Shown piece by piece: positions 1 through 12,667 of a DNA stretch of 64,000 bases. The notes beneath the pieces were generated by a model. It had not been told where the DNA came from. It ran no database searches and was given only the letters and a program-made list of their open reading frames with translations. The position numbers and the translations under genes are program-made. How positions within the stretch are numbered: the first letter of the stretch is position 1; the number at the start of each line of letters is the position of its first letter. The DNA lies in the NCBI RefSeq assembly GCF_002443255.2, contig NW_019211458.1, positions 39,007,897 to 39,071,896 of the forward strand, written 5' to 3'. The DNA comes from Varroa destructor (taxonomy: Eukaryota; Arthropoda; Arachnida; Mesostigmata; Varroidae).

Positions 1-856
1 CCTCGTCTGTACAAAAAGATGGTCATTTTTGACTGTAGCTGTGTTCGACCTACGTGGAAATTTCAGGTACGAAAATGTACTGCTGGCTGATTTAGCTTGA
101 TTGACTACATTATATTGCTTCTTTGGGGCCTAGAAGTAGCTTGAAAAAATGTTTATCTATATTTGCAATGTATGCGCCTTTGTTTTTTTATCGGAAAAAA
201 GTGTTTTTTATGTAACTTCGCAAAAGAGCATATGGACATATTACTAGAAAAATACGTACAGTCAGGAAAGTTGTCAAAATAAAAATGCAACTTTATAGTA
301 GGAGTTCATTCGGTAACAGTTTTGGGACAGATAGTATTACTTAAAGATACTATTTTGCTTTTTTATTTTACTTATCTAGTTTTTTTTTCTCTCAGGATAA
401 CAGGGCTCAACATCAATACTTTTAGATCCTTCCAGTAAAAAATGCTCATTCAATAAAATTCGATTTCGAGTGCTATGCTATTGACAAAAAAAGCTTAAAA
501 GTCATCAAAGGGTTACAAGCAGCGTTCGGTACATATGTGCTCAAGCACGATGGTGTGATCGCTCATTGTGCTTAAGCACACATGGATTATAATAATCTTT
601 TTCTTTTGACATCAGTGCTTGAGTACACCATTTCAGTGTCGTATTTACCGATATCGTACAATGCATTCGGTAACTACAAACGTCGTAGCCGCCTATTCGC
701 GCCCGCTTCCGTCTGTCGGTCCCTATTGTGCTTTTGACTTCGCGCCATATCAAGTCGGTACTTCCATTCACGTAGCTATGCGTCAGCCAGACAATCACTC
801 CTCTTCTCAGCAGGTTCTGCCGTTCGGCTCTCGGCTGTTTTCCCCTTCGCGCAAAA
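1..856. other. No gene seen; AT-rich spacer
   Basis: The stretch is AT-rich with several T runs and no convincing start, splice or coding pattern. The frames at its right edge owe their length to the adjoining GTT/GTC microsatellite. Confidence 0.6.
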
Positions 857-906
857 TTGTTATTGTTGCGGTTTTTGTTTTTGTTGTTGTCGTCGTCGTT
901 GTTGAA
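857..906. repeat. Imperfect GTT/GTC trinucleotide microsatellite
   Basis: A run of GTT and GTC triplets mixed with T-rich units spans about 50 bases. It produces artificial poly-valine on the plus strand and poly-asparagine/aspartate on the minus strand. The overlapping open frames of about 115 and 146 codons are therefore best read as repeat-driven and not genes. Confidence 0.8.
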
Positions 907-3900
907 GTGTACTGCAATCCAACACAAGAAGCCGGTTATTCCTTTCTCTCTGCCTTTCCGTTGTAAGCAGCCATGGCACATCGGTGCCCTGGGCCAAATT
1001 CTCTAAGATCCCTAAAGAAAAAGCGCTATGCAAGCGATGAGAGAATCAGATCGAAAGAACGCCTCGTGAAAACGAAGATGGCACGACCCAGAAACGGCGG
1101 TAGCAAAATTAACGCGGGACAGAAGAAAATGACATTGAAAAAATCAACCCGCGACGCTATCCCCAACGCTGCTCTTCTTCTAGTCGCCGGAGCGTCTATA
1201 GTGCCGTCGACGATCCACTGCCACCTCTCAACCAGCCTATCGTAAAAGCGACCGCTTCGTCTGCTAGTTCCCCTAGTGTTTCCCCTTAAAATTCCATTAG
1301 GGATGAGGTTGCAGAAAGGCTCTTTCTGCTACTGCGGTTGCCTGTCTCATTTCAATCGCTTCTGCGCATCGCTTGCCGGCGCTGTGTACAAGTAGTCTCT
1401 GGATTGGCGGGCATGGGGGAGTGGGGTGCGCGTCCGTGGATGCCTTCTCCGTAGTTCCGCCGGTTTTTCTCAAGAGCGCAAACGGCGCGAGACAACGGAT
1501 ATCCTCAATTCTCCGTACTCGGGGCCCTGGTCTTAGAAAAAAAAGATGAGTGGGCGCATAGAGCAAAATGGGGCGGATGAGGGTAGACATGGAAGAAAAA
1601 GGAAGCAAGTAGAGGATGAAGCCGGCTGAGTCTCGACTGAGCTAGGGGTAACTTAGAGGACTGGGGTGGGCTGTGGAGAAGAGACACTAGATTGGCGAAT
1701 GCTGACCGACAGACGGGAACGGCAATGGAAAAAGAGCTGGGGCAACCAGCAGGAGTTCTCCACAGTTTCCGCCGCCATAACAACTGTCGCCGCCGTAGCC
1801 ACTACCTTGATATCAGCGACGACAAACGGGCTTGCAATGCAGAAACGACAACAAAGGCGATCCAGGTTACATTTTGAGCCATAATTGTGTGCCACTATCA
1901 TTTTCAAGCCACGTACGCTGAAACACCGTCGCGAACTGCAGCGACATCTTATCTGCGACGTTCATACAATCAGGTTAGCGATTCCTCAATTATGCATTGT
2001 GTGAGTGTGCTGCGAGATATTGAAAATACGTAATCTGTTGATGATACATTTATGACGGTACATTGACCGCTCACTTTCGCAGAGCTGAATGCTGCTTTGG
2101 TCATTTTTTCGTACCAAAACTGTTTGAGATTCGTAGTCTTCAACGGAACTGACAGCACAAGCATTTGCCCTCATTGGTTTCATAACCTTTTTGAAGACCT
2201 GTCACAATCACAATTTGTCAATGAATGATTTAACGTCACGACCTGAAAATAGCAGTTGGTTTTTGTTTTATAAATATTTAGTTAAAGTTTTGTGAGAGAC
2301 ATCATAATTAAACGGAAGCCATTTTTCGGTATTGAGTATTTTTCCGCACGATTGGTTACTCAGTTGCGTTGTCTAGTGACTGTAATAAGCTTCAAATAGA
2401 TTCGGTTACAAGTAGCTGCCAAGCATATATTTTTCAGTACACTCAGCTTTGTTTTCTTATGCAATGGCGTGATGAGACAAAAACAAGACAGTCAATCTAC
2501 TGTTTAATTAAAAATGTCCCTCCGATGGCTGTTAGTTGTAACAAGGGTAACAATAATATTCCAGCCTCAAACAGATAAGTTGCTGATGCTTCCGCAAAGT
2601 GTGAACTTGCTCAGGGTCAAAAGTTCTGAATAACCTTTAAAGTATGCACCATTAGATATTTTTTTTTGACAAATATATACATCATGCTTTTGCCTATTAA
2701 ACACTGTGAGCTAACTAAGAGTCACTGGACGGCAGTGAGCTTACACGCAGATCTATCGTTGAGCGTTGAAACTGACGCTCATTATTTAGGTTTCCTCTTT
2801 CGAAAATAGCTGAAAACGCTGTGCAAGGAGGCCATCACCAAAACAACACTTCGTAGTAGGTAATCGGCTTATCAGTCATTTTAAGAACGGAAATTGGGTA
2901 ACTGGCGACTACACGGAAAGTGTCTACTCCTTAGTACTTCGGACGGAAGAATCAGTTGCTGCTTTCACAAGAGCTATTAAGTAAAGCGGAGCATAAACGA
3001 TACTCCTTATGCTGGCTCGATATGCGATCGTAAGATCAAATGGTATGAGATGACAAAAACAAAAATCGGGTACATTACAAATTGCTTTCAGGACGGATGG
3101 ATACACGTGCATTGTTTTTCGGGGACGATTTATGCGAGTGTGACCTTTGCCTGGCCCGCACCATCGCCTTAGACGATAAATGGGTCAATCTGCGCTACCC
3201 ATTAGCCAAGGACCACGTGAGCAAATAAGAAGGAAAACAACTTCGGCAACAGTACTAAACAGATTCGACGCTTCTGCGATTCGGACGCTGACGCTCGCCA
3301 TGCGTTCTTTCGAGCTGTCGGCCGAATGGGAGACGATCAATGCTACCAGATATCTCGAATTCTAGAGACGCCTTAGGGGCATGCGGCAGGCACACGCACC
3401 GTGTGTTTCTATCTGAACCGAAGAAAGAAGGTTTGAACCTCTATAATTCTTTAAGTCTGCGTGAATTTGGTTTTTTTCGTTCGACGAAGAAAGCAATACA
3501 GAGGAGCATATCTAAAGTTAATCGAAAAATCGTTTGTTTAGCTTATATACAGGTTTAACAATAATGGAAGTTTTTCTTTTGACAAACTCCAGTCGATAGA
3601 ATAACATAAAGCAGTTATGCATCGCTTCGTTACCATTACCGAAGAAAAGCTGTAGACAGACATGTCCAGTTTGCGGTCGTTTCTAATGAAGAAGATCTAA
3701 CTGGAAGACTGTAAAAAATCACTTTAATAATATAGCGGGAACCAATGTTGATTGGCTGCTTGTCTAAAGCTCAGTCTCATAGTTTGCTGTGCTAATGCGG
3801 GCCGGCCGGGTGCTCTGGCGTCATACGACTATATGTGTATGTAGCTAGAATTGACTCGAGACCCTGTACGCAGTGTGTCGAGAATGGAACGGTCGTTTAA

Positions 3901-4770
3901 AAATGATATTATAGACCTATCGATCGTGGAATTGGCTCACTGAATTTGCCAATCATCTGTTTTAGCGTATTCTCGCTTTCATGGAATCGCACACCTTCGC
4001 AAAAGTACTTTCACTAGCGGAAATGACCAACGTCAATCTTTTCGATGTGGATTTGGCAAGCGGACAAAGGAAACTGTTGAACTCCACCGCTTTAGTTCCA
4101 AATAGTAGAAAATTGATGTTATTTTTGTCCTACTTCGAAGAAGTCCTATTTTCTAAAAACTTCAAATTGATTATCCAAAATTTCCACGAATAATGGTGCT
4201 GGAAAACTAGTGCTCGAAAGTTATAGATAATGGAGTTTTTGTTCTGAGCGCATATTACCATTGTAAAGTGTGCCTCAGTTCTGCTGCTGGCTATCTTCCG
4301 AAAATTCAAATAATTTCTCGAGAGAGAACTCGCGTTCCATTAAAAGGGCTACACGATCATCGAGCAATGCTAGCGCAATGGCAAGTACACTACGACCATT
4401 AGGCTTTGGCATATTTATGAAGTGACCAATGCTCCAACGTGCTCTGTTTATTTATTTCCCACACTCCTATTCTCCTGATGTTCTCATTCGTCTTTGTCTA
4501 ATAATGTGGATAATAGACAACCGATGTAGTTGTTGCTTTTTCGTCGTAGCTCTTCGGTCTCGTAGCGAAAATGGGGAAAATACCGCAGGTATGGAAGTTG
4601 CTACTGCCGCAGCTGCCGCTACGAAGGTGTCTACTTGGACCTGTCATAAAGAGATCGACGGGAGAATGAATGGGTATTTGGTGGTTCCGTACGAGTCAAT
4701 GGAAACGACTAAATAGCCAATGGGGCGATTGCCCGCTTTACTCCGTAGTGGCGCGCATGCAGCAACCGCA
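907..4770. other. No supported gene; weak short frames only
   Basis: Several short frames occur, such as a lysine/arginine-rich plus frame at 973-1245, proline/serine-rich minus frames at 1297-1783 and an AT-rich plus frame at 3981-4193. None has paired splice sites, a good start context with codon bias, or a recognised motif. The 1.0-1.9 kb part is somewhat GC-richer than the rest. I see nothing else. Confidence 0.5.
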
Positions 4771-5052
4771 TTAACTAACAGACGAAACGAAGTTACCGAC
4801 CAGGTAGACGGAGTCCACGTAGCAGCCATATAAAGTCTGCTGTTCACGGTAAGCGTGGCTAAGTCGATGCAGCCATGTTGTTGGTGGCTTGCTGTAGTGG
4901 TACACAGTAGTAGTTCGAGCTCCTATTTCTTTCCTGACTTTCATGTACATTTGCAAGCTAGGTAGGTGGATAAGTTCGTTGATCCGCCTGTCTGGGTTTG
5001 ATCGTAGAGGTTTCTCTATGGCACTGCAGTTGCCGTATCGTGGCGTAGGCAT
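4771..5052 (-). CDS. Hypothetical 93-codon frame, unsupported start
   Basis: This minus-strand frame begins with an ATG and runs 93 codons to a stop. Its last third shows a marked purine-N-pyrimidine codon pattern, and the product is a mixed polar protein with many tyrosines and arginines and no signal peptide or membrane span. No family was recognised. An overlapping plus-strand frame (4943-5170) is about equally protein-like, so the strand is undecided. It could be chance in a locally GC-richer patch. If real, it may be a single exon of a larger gene. Confidence 0.13.
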   Translation of the reverse strand: MPTPRYGNCSAIEKPLRSNPDRRINELIHLPSLQMYMKVRKEIGARTTTVYHYSKPPTTWLHRLSHAYREQQTLYGCYVDSVYLVGNFVSSVS

Positions 5053-5199
5053 CGACTTTGCTGACCACCATAATCACATGAGGGGGTTCGTTCAGTCGGG
5101 GACTAAGCGATTCCCTTTTTGGTGCTGGACGACTCCGCCTTACAGCGACTCAAGTGGCTTTACCGGATGAGCGGGTGGGTAAGCAAACCAGGGAGCTCA

Positions 5200-5762
5200 G
5201 CGATCTCTAATTCGGTTAACCTTCGCTAAGCGTCTCAAGTCGGCCTCCCACGCTGTCTCAGCGTTGCTTTTTCGAGTACGGAACTTTCTCCGCTCTTTCT
5301 CTTTCCCTTTCTTTCCATCAAGAGTCGACCAGTAGAAAACTCAGGAGCCAAGTCAACTATGTCGGCTTAGTTCGAGTTGCGCCGCAATGGCGGCGGGCGC
5401 CGACGCTCCAGCTGCCGCTGTCGGCCTTTGCTCTCGGACATTCGACACAGGGTCGGCCGAAGAGTCTGGCTAACGGTGACGCTCCACCAAAAGCTGCAGA
5501 AGTCCACCCGTGGTCAAGGGCTAGGGGGCGGGTGTAGGGTAGAAGGGAACAGGCAGAAGACCTCCCTTCTGCAAAGGACTTTGGTGGCCTGGTGTAGAGC
5601 CTGGGACAGCGCGTTTTCCTTGCTAGTACTTGCTAGAGCGTAGTTCCGACTTGCCCCTGCCACAACAAGAGCCGCCGCCGTCGTCCTGTGCCTATGTGCG
5701 TAAGAACATGTGTACGTGTGTCCATGTTGATGCCAGTGTCTCCGTGCAGTTAGAGTTGGCAA
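5200..5762. other. GC- and CpG-rich island, possible promoter or first exon
   Basis: Base composition rises sharply against the AT-rich flanks. A pyrimidine-rich stretch (CTCTTTCTCTTTCCC-like, near 5295) precedes a CpG-dense block around 5380-5480. Frames of 80-88 codons exist on both strands, but they are arginine-rich and look composition-driven. A promoter or 5' untranslated exon is possible. I see no TATA box or start codon that decides it. Confidence 0.25.
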
Positions 5763-6832
5763 ACTCGTACATTTGTGCTAGCGGGTAAATTTGTAGGAGA
5801 GACAAAATAACGAACATTGCACGGGAACAAAGTAACGACGGAACCAAGGGGAGTGCGGGAATTCAGGAGTTACTTCCTTTGCTCCGTTGTCGTGTTCTTT
5901 GTCGGTGATTTCAGCTTTGCTTCTAACTGAAAGCCGCGCCGGTTATTGACGAGCCATACAAACAGGCTGAGCTCTTTATCACAGTTTATTTATTGCCGAT
6001 CTTTTAGCTACTAAAGGTAATATCCTGAAAGATATTCTGATGAGCGCAAAGGAAGTATCTTTTATATTAACGCTTATCTGAGCAGAATGGAGTGACAACA
6101 AAGCCCCACGTTCTTGTAAGGTTTGTCCCGGCATGTATGGTAGTGCCTTCGACCGTCTGTCTTCTATTTTCCTAATTGAGTTAGTCCGGGCTTGAAGCTA
6201 TCCTTTCTGTCACTTACTTCGCCGTTACATCCTATCTAGTATTATAGTAAGTAATACACCGATTCTGAATCTAACAGATTCTTGTCTTTTCAATATGCAT
6301 AGCCAAGCTTTACGTTTTGTCCTATTGTATTTTTACTTAGAACGTATACTTAATAGAATCATCGCAACTCCTTCATAGTGGACATATAGAATTAGAAGAC
6401 CGACTTGAGGACATAAAGCGGCCAGATTTCTAGGTGAGGCATCTTACATACTGCAGTAAGAAGGATATATTAATTATAGACTGTTCTCACTCAAATTAAG
6501 ATTCAGTTATCTATTCTTTAGATTACAGTTCTTAAGTCGTTTTTACGCTCATTACACGTCATTTTTGCTTCACCATATGTGCGAGTCACACAATTAACTA
6601 GAACGAAAGCTCTGCGCTACAGGTCAGCCATGAGGATCCCAGATTCGTGTGAAGGAAATTATTCACAAAATTGTCGACAAAAAAATTGTGGTATGTTGTA
6701 GACAGGCGCTGAAGAACCAAAAAAGAACTATTTACGTAAGTTAATCGAACTATGAGCCTTTTTACAACGAGGTGTTCAAGGATGCCGCTTAGACGGCTTG
6801 GCTTAGCAGAAGTGAATGAAGGAAAATGTCCC
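5763..6832. other. No gene seen
   Basis: AT-rich spacer. A minus-strand frame without any methionine is open from about 6600 to 6850, directly downstream of the frame at 6833-7021 but in another phase. It is mentioned in case the two are parts of one decayed coding sequence. Nothing else stands out. Confidence 0.45.
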
Positions 6833-7021
6833 TTAAGGAGGTCCGAGCCTTAAGAGGGCGACGCCAACGTTGGAAGAAAAGATCCCCCCAGGGACGATTG
6901 CGTTAAATTGAGCTGTTGTTGGTAAAGCGATGGTAAGGTTGCCACTGTCGTTGCCGAAGTCGACAAAACCTGAACTAGCACAAACCAACGTAACACGACC
7001 ATAACTTGTCCAAAATCTCAC
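6833..7021 (-). CDS. Unrecognised coding-like frame, possibly a decayed exon
   Basis: Sixty-two codons with a strong purine-N-pyrimidine pattern, rich in glycine, valine, alanine, asparagine and threonine, and ending in a stop. The first codon is GTG, directly after an in-frame TGA. The same frame stays protein-like upstream of that TGA to about 7126. Downstream, a second open frame begins within a few bases in another phase. That suggests either an exon whose borders I cannot place or an old coding sequence broken by a stop and a frameshift. No family was recognised. Confidence 0.17.
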   Translation of the reverse strand: MRFWTSYGRVTLVCASSGFVDFGNDSGNLTIALPTTAQFNAIVPGGIFSSNVGVALLRLGPP

Positions 7022-7126
7022 TCAAAAATCCTTTCTCGGTGTCAGTCTGTGCTTTGCGATCAGACCAACGTTATTGAGACGATGGGCCACCGAGGCCGTA
7101 TATACTTGGTGAGGACTCATGGGACC

Positions 7127-10100
7127 CTACCTGAGCACCAAGGATCGTCAGCCTAGGCAAATGTTAAGTGTGCCGATCGCTGAGAACTTTACCATGAGGG
7201 ACATTAACCCTTGTTTCTTACACGAAGTTAGATACACACGCAGATCTCATGTAAGATGGCCATAGAGTTCGAGCATTTGTCATGTACACCATATTTAGGG
7301 ACGCCTTTTAATAGAATCTCTAGATTTTGATAAAATATGATGTATAGAAGAAGAGGTAAATAAGAGTCTTACGGAACCTCGACTTCACCGCTCTTGCAGA
7401 GGCTGACAAAGAGCGTCCGATTTTTAGACTGGATGAGTTATTAGATGGCTGTTAAATAAAAGCGACGCCAGCTCGAAACTCTAGGACATGTACATAGAGA
7501 AGTGACCTTTGAGATTAATAAGTCATCCATTTTGTCACATGCGCGGAAAAATGTTAAACGTTATGGAGTCTTTTTATATATAGAGTCCAATAGTTGAACG
7601 TAGATTTACTTTTTTCCTGGTAAATTCATGCTGATTTGGGTCTGGGAGCTCAGGCGAGCATAAGTAGGTAAATAAATGTGACTCACAGCGATCCCCCCCT
7701 AAGGCTTCTGAGCAAAGAGACAAGAGAGTTTTCAGGAGCCGAGCGCGATCTATTTTAATCAAAAGGATGAAGATCGATGCTCCTTAAAGTTATAGGCAAG
7801 TTATCAGGGGGCGAAGCAAAAAGTCGTTAAATTTTTTGAACATACGTTCAGGGACAAAGTTGATGTTATTAAGGCTGATGGGGTATTGGCAAACAGAACT
7901 GGAGTAAGGTCCATCAGAAATAACCTACTATGAATTAAAGTAGTTTAAAAACGTCGTTACTTTTTCCATATTATACGATATAGGCAACTTCATTGTGCAT
8001 AGTTAGCAGCTCATTTGCATTTGATTCTATGACGGATAGTGAGTGTAACCCTATAGAAAGCCTTGCGGAAAGTGTGTGCGAACAATAAACAGTTTGATAC
8101 AATGGTGACTTAATTTACATAGACGCTCGACAGTGATATGTGTCCACGTCGTTACGATGTGTGGGAGACGGCCAAAATTTGCATGAGATTGATCAATTTT
8201 CGGTATATATCTTCCACTCCCTGTTGCTGACCCGGGAGAAAAAGAATAGTTAAAGCTAGCTACGGTCGCACCCATATCACTAAAAATTAATATGAGCTGC
8301 GAAGGAGTCAGGATCTAAAAGGAAAGATTTGAAAATTAAATTTTGGCCAACTGATAGGAGATGTCTGATGAAAGCGTGATTAAGACTAGACAGAACAGTT
8401 CCGCTTGAAGTTTACAATGCTAAATCAACAATCGTATTATTTTTGGGCCTAGTAAAGTTGAACGATGTAAAAAAGTAATTCCTCTGTCTTCGAAAGAATC
8501 GGTGTGAGTGACGCTTATTTTTTTTTTTACTTAATGCCTGGCAGATTTATAATTGTAGCAATGTACAGCTCTTCTAGAGTATCATAATAGCTCTGTGCGA
8601 TAGGTCATATTGGAAAATGCGCTGGCAGGTGATATTTAATTAGCGTAATTTGCAAGCGGCGAGCGGCAAAAAGCCTCGTTGACAGACGTTTCAATTTCTG
8701 TGTTAGGGATGCTGCTTTCACGAGCGGTAGTATGGCTATGATGATGCACTGAAGTGTGTACAGGCCCACCAGCTTCATTAGACAGAGAACCTTGTAAATG
8801 TTGCCAAAGACAGTTCAGCCCACAACGGTACGTTATTTGAGTAGGCTTCACTGATCGGAATTGTAGCAACACACCGAACGTTAGCTTTTAACAAGGAGTC
8901 GCATTCAATTGATTTGATGGATTACAGGCGGGCTGGTATAGCTTTAAAAATTCTGACATCCTAATTTTATATATATGTATATAGAAAAGGTGGAAAAATA
9001 TTATCTGTCGGGCTTAGCGTTCGCAAATATAACATAACATGTCGAATAGTTTTCGCACGATTACGGTTTCTTGTCTAGATTAATTACTACTACCTTATCT
9101 AATATGATACTTTACAGATACCAATATTGTTTACAATTTACTCAGTCGTAGAGAGGAAGTTTAGCATTTTTAAGGAAAAGTTCACCGTAACTCGACGAAC
9201 ACGATTCTAGCACTCGGTGTCCTTTTTATGGAAAAGAGCGACCAGCTAAAATACAGCATCCTGTACATATGTATCCTCCCAAAAAATACATTCCATCCCA
9301 ACTGTGCCACTAATGTATGAGGTGGCATTTTGCTGGCCTTTAAGTTCGTCGATCATGTCGGGCTATTCCGCTGGAAGCGTATCTAATGCACGTGCAACCG
9401 ATCAGCAAGACGTGTGTAACATACAGAACTCGTCTACTTCGCTGACTCCCAAAGGAGTTGCGTAGATCGGCAAAGTTTTAAGAGGATTTCTTGCCTTCCG
9501 CCTATCTGCAACTAATCAAACATTAATTCGTTTTTCTAAATACGGACGTGCATTTCGTGTAGGCGAATAGTGAAGCATGTAGGTTTGTTATTGATCTTTC
9601 AACACGCGCAGTATCTCACCACAAGCATGGGGCAGGTACGAACGTCTAGAACCAGTTGGTAGCTTGATATCCATTAAATATGGGTTCTGAACGATTCTAG
9701 ACCTGACGATGCTGGTTGCATAACTTCACGAATCGTCTAAGAAGAATCCAGTCATTTAGAAATTTTAGTTTTGAGCCAATGTCTATCAATATGGCCTCCC
9801 TGTGATGAGTCAGCGTACATGAGAGCTGTAAGCATCATTCGCGTTATATGTTCGCATCGAAAGTGCAGTAAAACAGTATCAGTAGTAGAAGATTAACTTT
9901 TGATCGAGCTAACGGCTTTTAGGTCTTATGTCTGTATTATGTATCATGGCTAAATGTTTCGCTTTCTATTCTGTTCAGACATAAATATCTTTCAAAATAG
10001 GGTCTTTTAGAATAATACCGATAAAATGTCAATGCAAAAAATGTCAATATTATTTTGCCGTCAAGCCGAAAGTGCAAAAAGTCAATATTTAATAGACCAA

Positions 10101-10148
10101 TTTTAAAACATCGTTCACCGTTAACATTTACACTGATCGGTTTTCAGG
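7127..10148. other. No gene seen; AT-rich spacer
   Basis: Contains an 11-base T run at 8518-8528, a short TA tract at 8968-8984 and scattered frames of 60-80 codons without coding bias or paired splice sites. The minus frames at 7574-7762, 8051-8275 and 8636-8872 look like chance. No repeat family was recognised. Confidence 0.55.
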
Positions 10149-10493
10149 TACCATCAGTTCTCATCGTCGAGTTTGGTTACGCCCCAAATCCTCAAGCAAT
10201 CCCGGCCGATTTTCGGCTCGCCTCCGGCTGTAAGACTTGCAAGGGAATCCTTACTGGTACACATTCTCATACCGGCTGTCGTGTATGGCATGCCTAACGT
10301 ACTTATTCTCCAAGCAACCCCCCTTCGCCCATCGCCCAGCACCTGTACGAGGGTCGTACCTGAATGAGACCAGCGATCGGCGAATGATGGCGTGAGTTAG
10401 GTGACTGACGATTACCCCAATTGGATGACGCTTCCGAGCAGCAGCAAATCCTCATTCGAGCAATGGATCACCTCAGGCCTACGTGACTCCTAG

Positions 10494-10736
10494 CCAATCT
10501 CACCGCTATGCCGCTTCTACGACTCGAAGGCGGCGACAATAGGACTAGCTATCGGAATAGTAGTTGTCACTTTATCACTCACCATCGGGGCCTATTGCTG
10601 TCAACGATCAGTCGGCCCCCTTCCGCTGTTACAATCATCAACACGATCATCATCACGAGTAGTCGGAGGAGGTGATTCTAGTAGGAAACCGGTGTTTCTC
10701 TACGGATCTTGTTCTCTCGGCGGTCCCTTAAACTAG
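10494..10736 (+). CDS. Candidate terminal exon encoding a transmembrane segment
   Basis: This frame of 80 sense codons plus TAG has no methionine, so it can only be an internal or terminal exon. It opens after a splice-acceptor-like CTCCTAG (AG at 10492-10493). Residues of about 13-37 form one strongly hydrophobic helix (core ATIGLAIGIVVVTLSL) ending in Cys-Cys-Gln-Arg. A serine/arginine/glycine-rich tail of about 45 residues follows, as in the cytoplasmic end of a single-pass membrane protein. The block from 10150 is GC-richer than its flanks. The same phase is protein-like upstream back to 10149, behind a TTTTCAG acceptor-like site, but is broken by stops near 10367, 10416 and 10491. An old coding sequence with stops is therefore an alternative to real introns. 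Family unknown. Confidence 0.3.
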   Translation, partial: PISPLCRFYDSKAATIGLAIGIVVVTLSLTIGAYCCQRSVGPLPLLQSSTRSSSRVVGGGDSSRKPVFLYGSCSLGGPLN

Positions 10737-12529
10737 CAGTCGCATACGGACCGCGGATCCTCTGCTGATAGGCTTGAGGAGGCTCTGGAGAATGAAGGCG
10801 TATCAGCCCACTTTAGTCGTAGCCTTGGTCCGGATAATTTAATCCGCAATTATAGGTCGTGATGTTGGCAACACCAATCATACTCTGTTATGCATTGGAG
10901 ATGGGACATAACAGAACATATTGGCTATTGCATCGATCCTCGTTATTCTTTAAATTGCAGGATTCATATATCAATATAGTGTCTGGTATGGAGCGACTTC
11001 AGTAAAAATCCATTTTATATTTATCTACTTCATGTGTTTGAATTAACTGTACATCTTAATGGATCTCAAATAGACAGTAACCCCGCTTAGAAGTGTTCTT
11101 CACTGTTATTTACCGAAGATGGGTTGCTCCTACTACAGGACTATTGACCCCTGTGTTTGCCGCGTTTCGCTTAACCTACGATTGTTTGAATATTTTTATA
11201 AAAATTCGATAAACATAAAAAAACAAATTATTATAACTTGTTTTTTTTTAATAAACGAGCCTTGTATTCTATACACTATTTTCCCTAATCTGACTCAATA
11301 TAACCAAGGAAGGCAGCTAATCACTTTCTTGCATGTTTTGATTTTAGCGGCTGTATAGATCAGATTAGGCGATGCCACGCCTACAGTTGAATGCGAGTCT
11401 GCCTGTAAAGCCGGTTGAACACGTTTAGGGCTTTCCCATCAATTAGACACAGGATGGCACATGTGTGTTAATAAATTAAGGCTAATAAGTTTAAAAAAAA
11501 GTTCGTATAGACTCGAAACATTAACGATAGCCTGATTTCCTATCAAGGATCGAGGCAGTGCATAGCAGATCGGGCATCTATGGAGATTTGACAATTTTCC
11601 CGCGGTATAAGTGGGAGGGATTTCACACGACCCATCACATTGGGTTGCACGCTTAGCTAAGTTCATAGAGCAGTGGCCAATCTGTCAATCGAGTTATGAA
11701 GTAGAACAAAGCTTCTGACATGATTATATAGGAAGAAAGACGATTCAGAAGTAAGGTCCCGTGATAGACGTATCGCCATTGGTGCTCCGTTAATCACCCT
11801 TTCGCACCACACCTATTATCATCATTACTGATTGTCCGAGTGTTAATATTCGTATTACGTGGACGTTTTTCAGTGACAAACGAAATTTGGGAATGTATTC
11901 TTGATACACAGAAGTGGAACATCTGTTAAATGCTATCAATATATGCATTGATCTGCGGTAGCTAAATGAACTATAACTTTCAAGTTTAAATTTTTTCAAA
12001 TTTCATAGAGATTTTTTTCATAAATATTCTAATAAACCGCACCATATCGTATTGAACCAGTTCGTCTGTTGACGACGAAGGCTTTTGTATTGTCCTAAAT
12101 AACCTTCCATTGTCCTCTTTCCATATTGCACGCTATAAAAATCTCTCCAGGTAGAATTGGAATCGAGCCAGCCTATATTGATATTTTGTTTTGATTTCGT
12201 AGTGTTTCTATCATCAATGACTCAACTTTGTTTACGATTGCCAAAGCCACTTACAATTATATAAATATTGATTTTTAACAAAAACTTCGTGCAATATCAC
12301 CTCTGCTAAACTCCATTATCCACTTGGTTCGTCAGGCAATTTTAAATAACACGGTTTCTATATCCGGATGATTCCAAAGTGTCAGATTCGTATAACGGTA
12401 CACCCACAAAGTGGACCGTGAGCAAACCGCATTTCGCAAACACCTCAAAGTTTACGAATCTACTTCCGTAGAACTAAATACTAATGTTTCCTCGCCCGGT
12501 TATCCCCTCTGTAACATGTATTTTTCACC
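10737..12529. other. No gene seen; AT-rich spacer
   Basis: Mostly AT-rich. The frames at 11119-11358, 11439-11666 and 11790-11999 lack coding bias and splice partners. Nothing recognised. Confidence 0.55.
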
Positions 12530-12544
12530 TTTTTTTTTTTTTTT
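12530..12544. repeat. 15-base T run
   Basis: An uninterrupted run of 15 T directly precedes AACAG. It could act as a polypyrimidine tract on the plus strand, but no open exon with support follows it. A second acceptor-like site (TTTTTTCAG near 12618) precedes only an 11-codon open tail. Confidence 0.8.
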
Positions 12545-12667
12545 AACAGATAGCAATTTAGACCCAACGCCAATTAAATTCAGAATATTTCATTTGATTT
12601 TTGTACCGTTTTTTCAGGAAAAATCTCAAAGTTCATCTGTAGGTGTTGTGTGAATGTGTTGATAATC

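Noticed and set aside
541..981. 146-codon minus-strand ORF with an Asn/Asp/Lys-rich block, and the 115-codon plus-strand ORF over it
   Set aside because: Both depend on the GTT/GTC microsatellite at 857-906. The flanking codons show no coding pattern.
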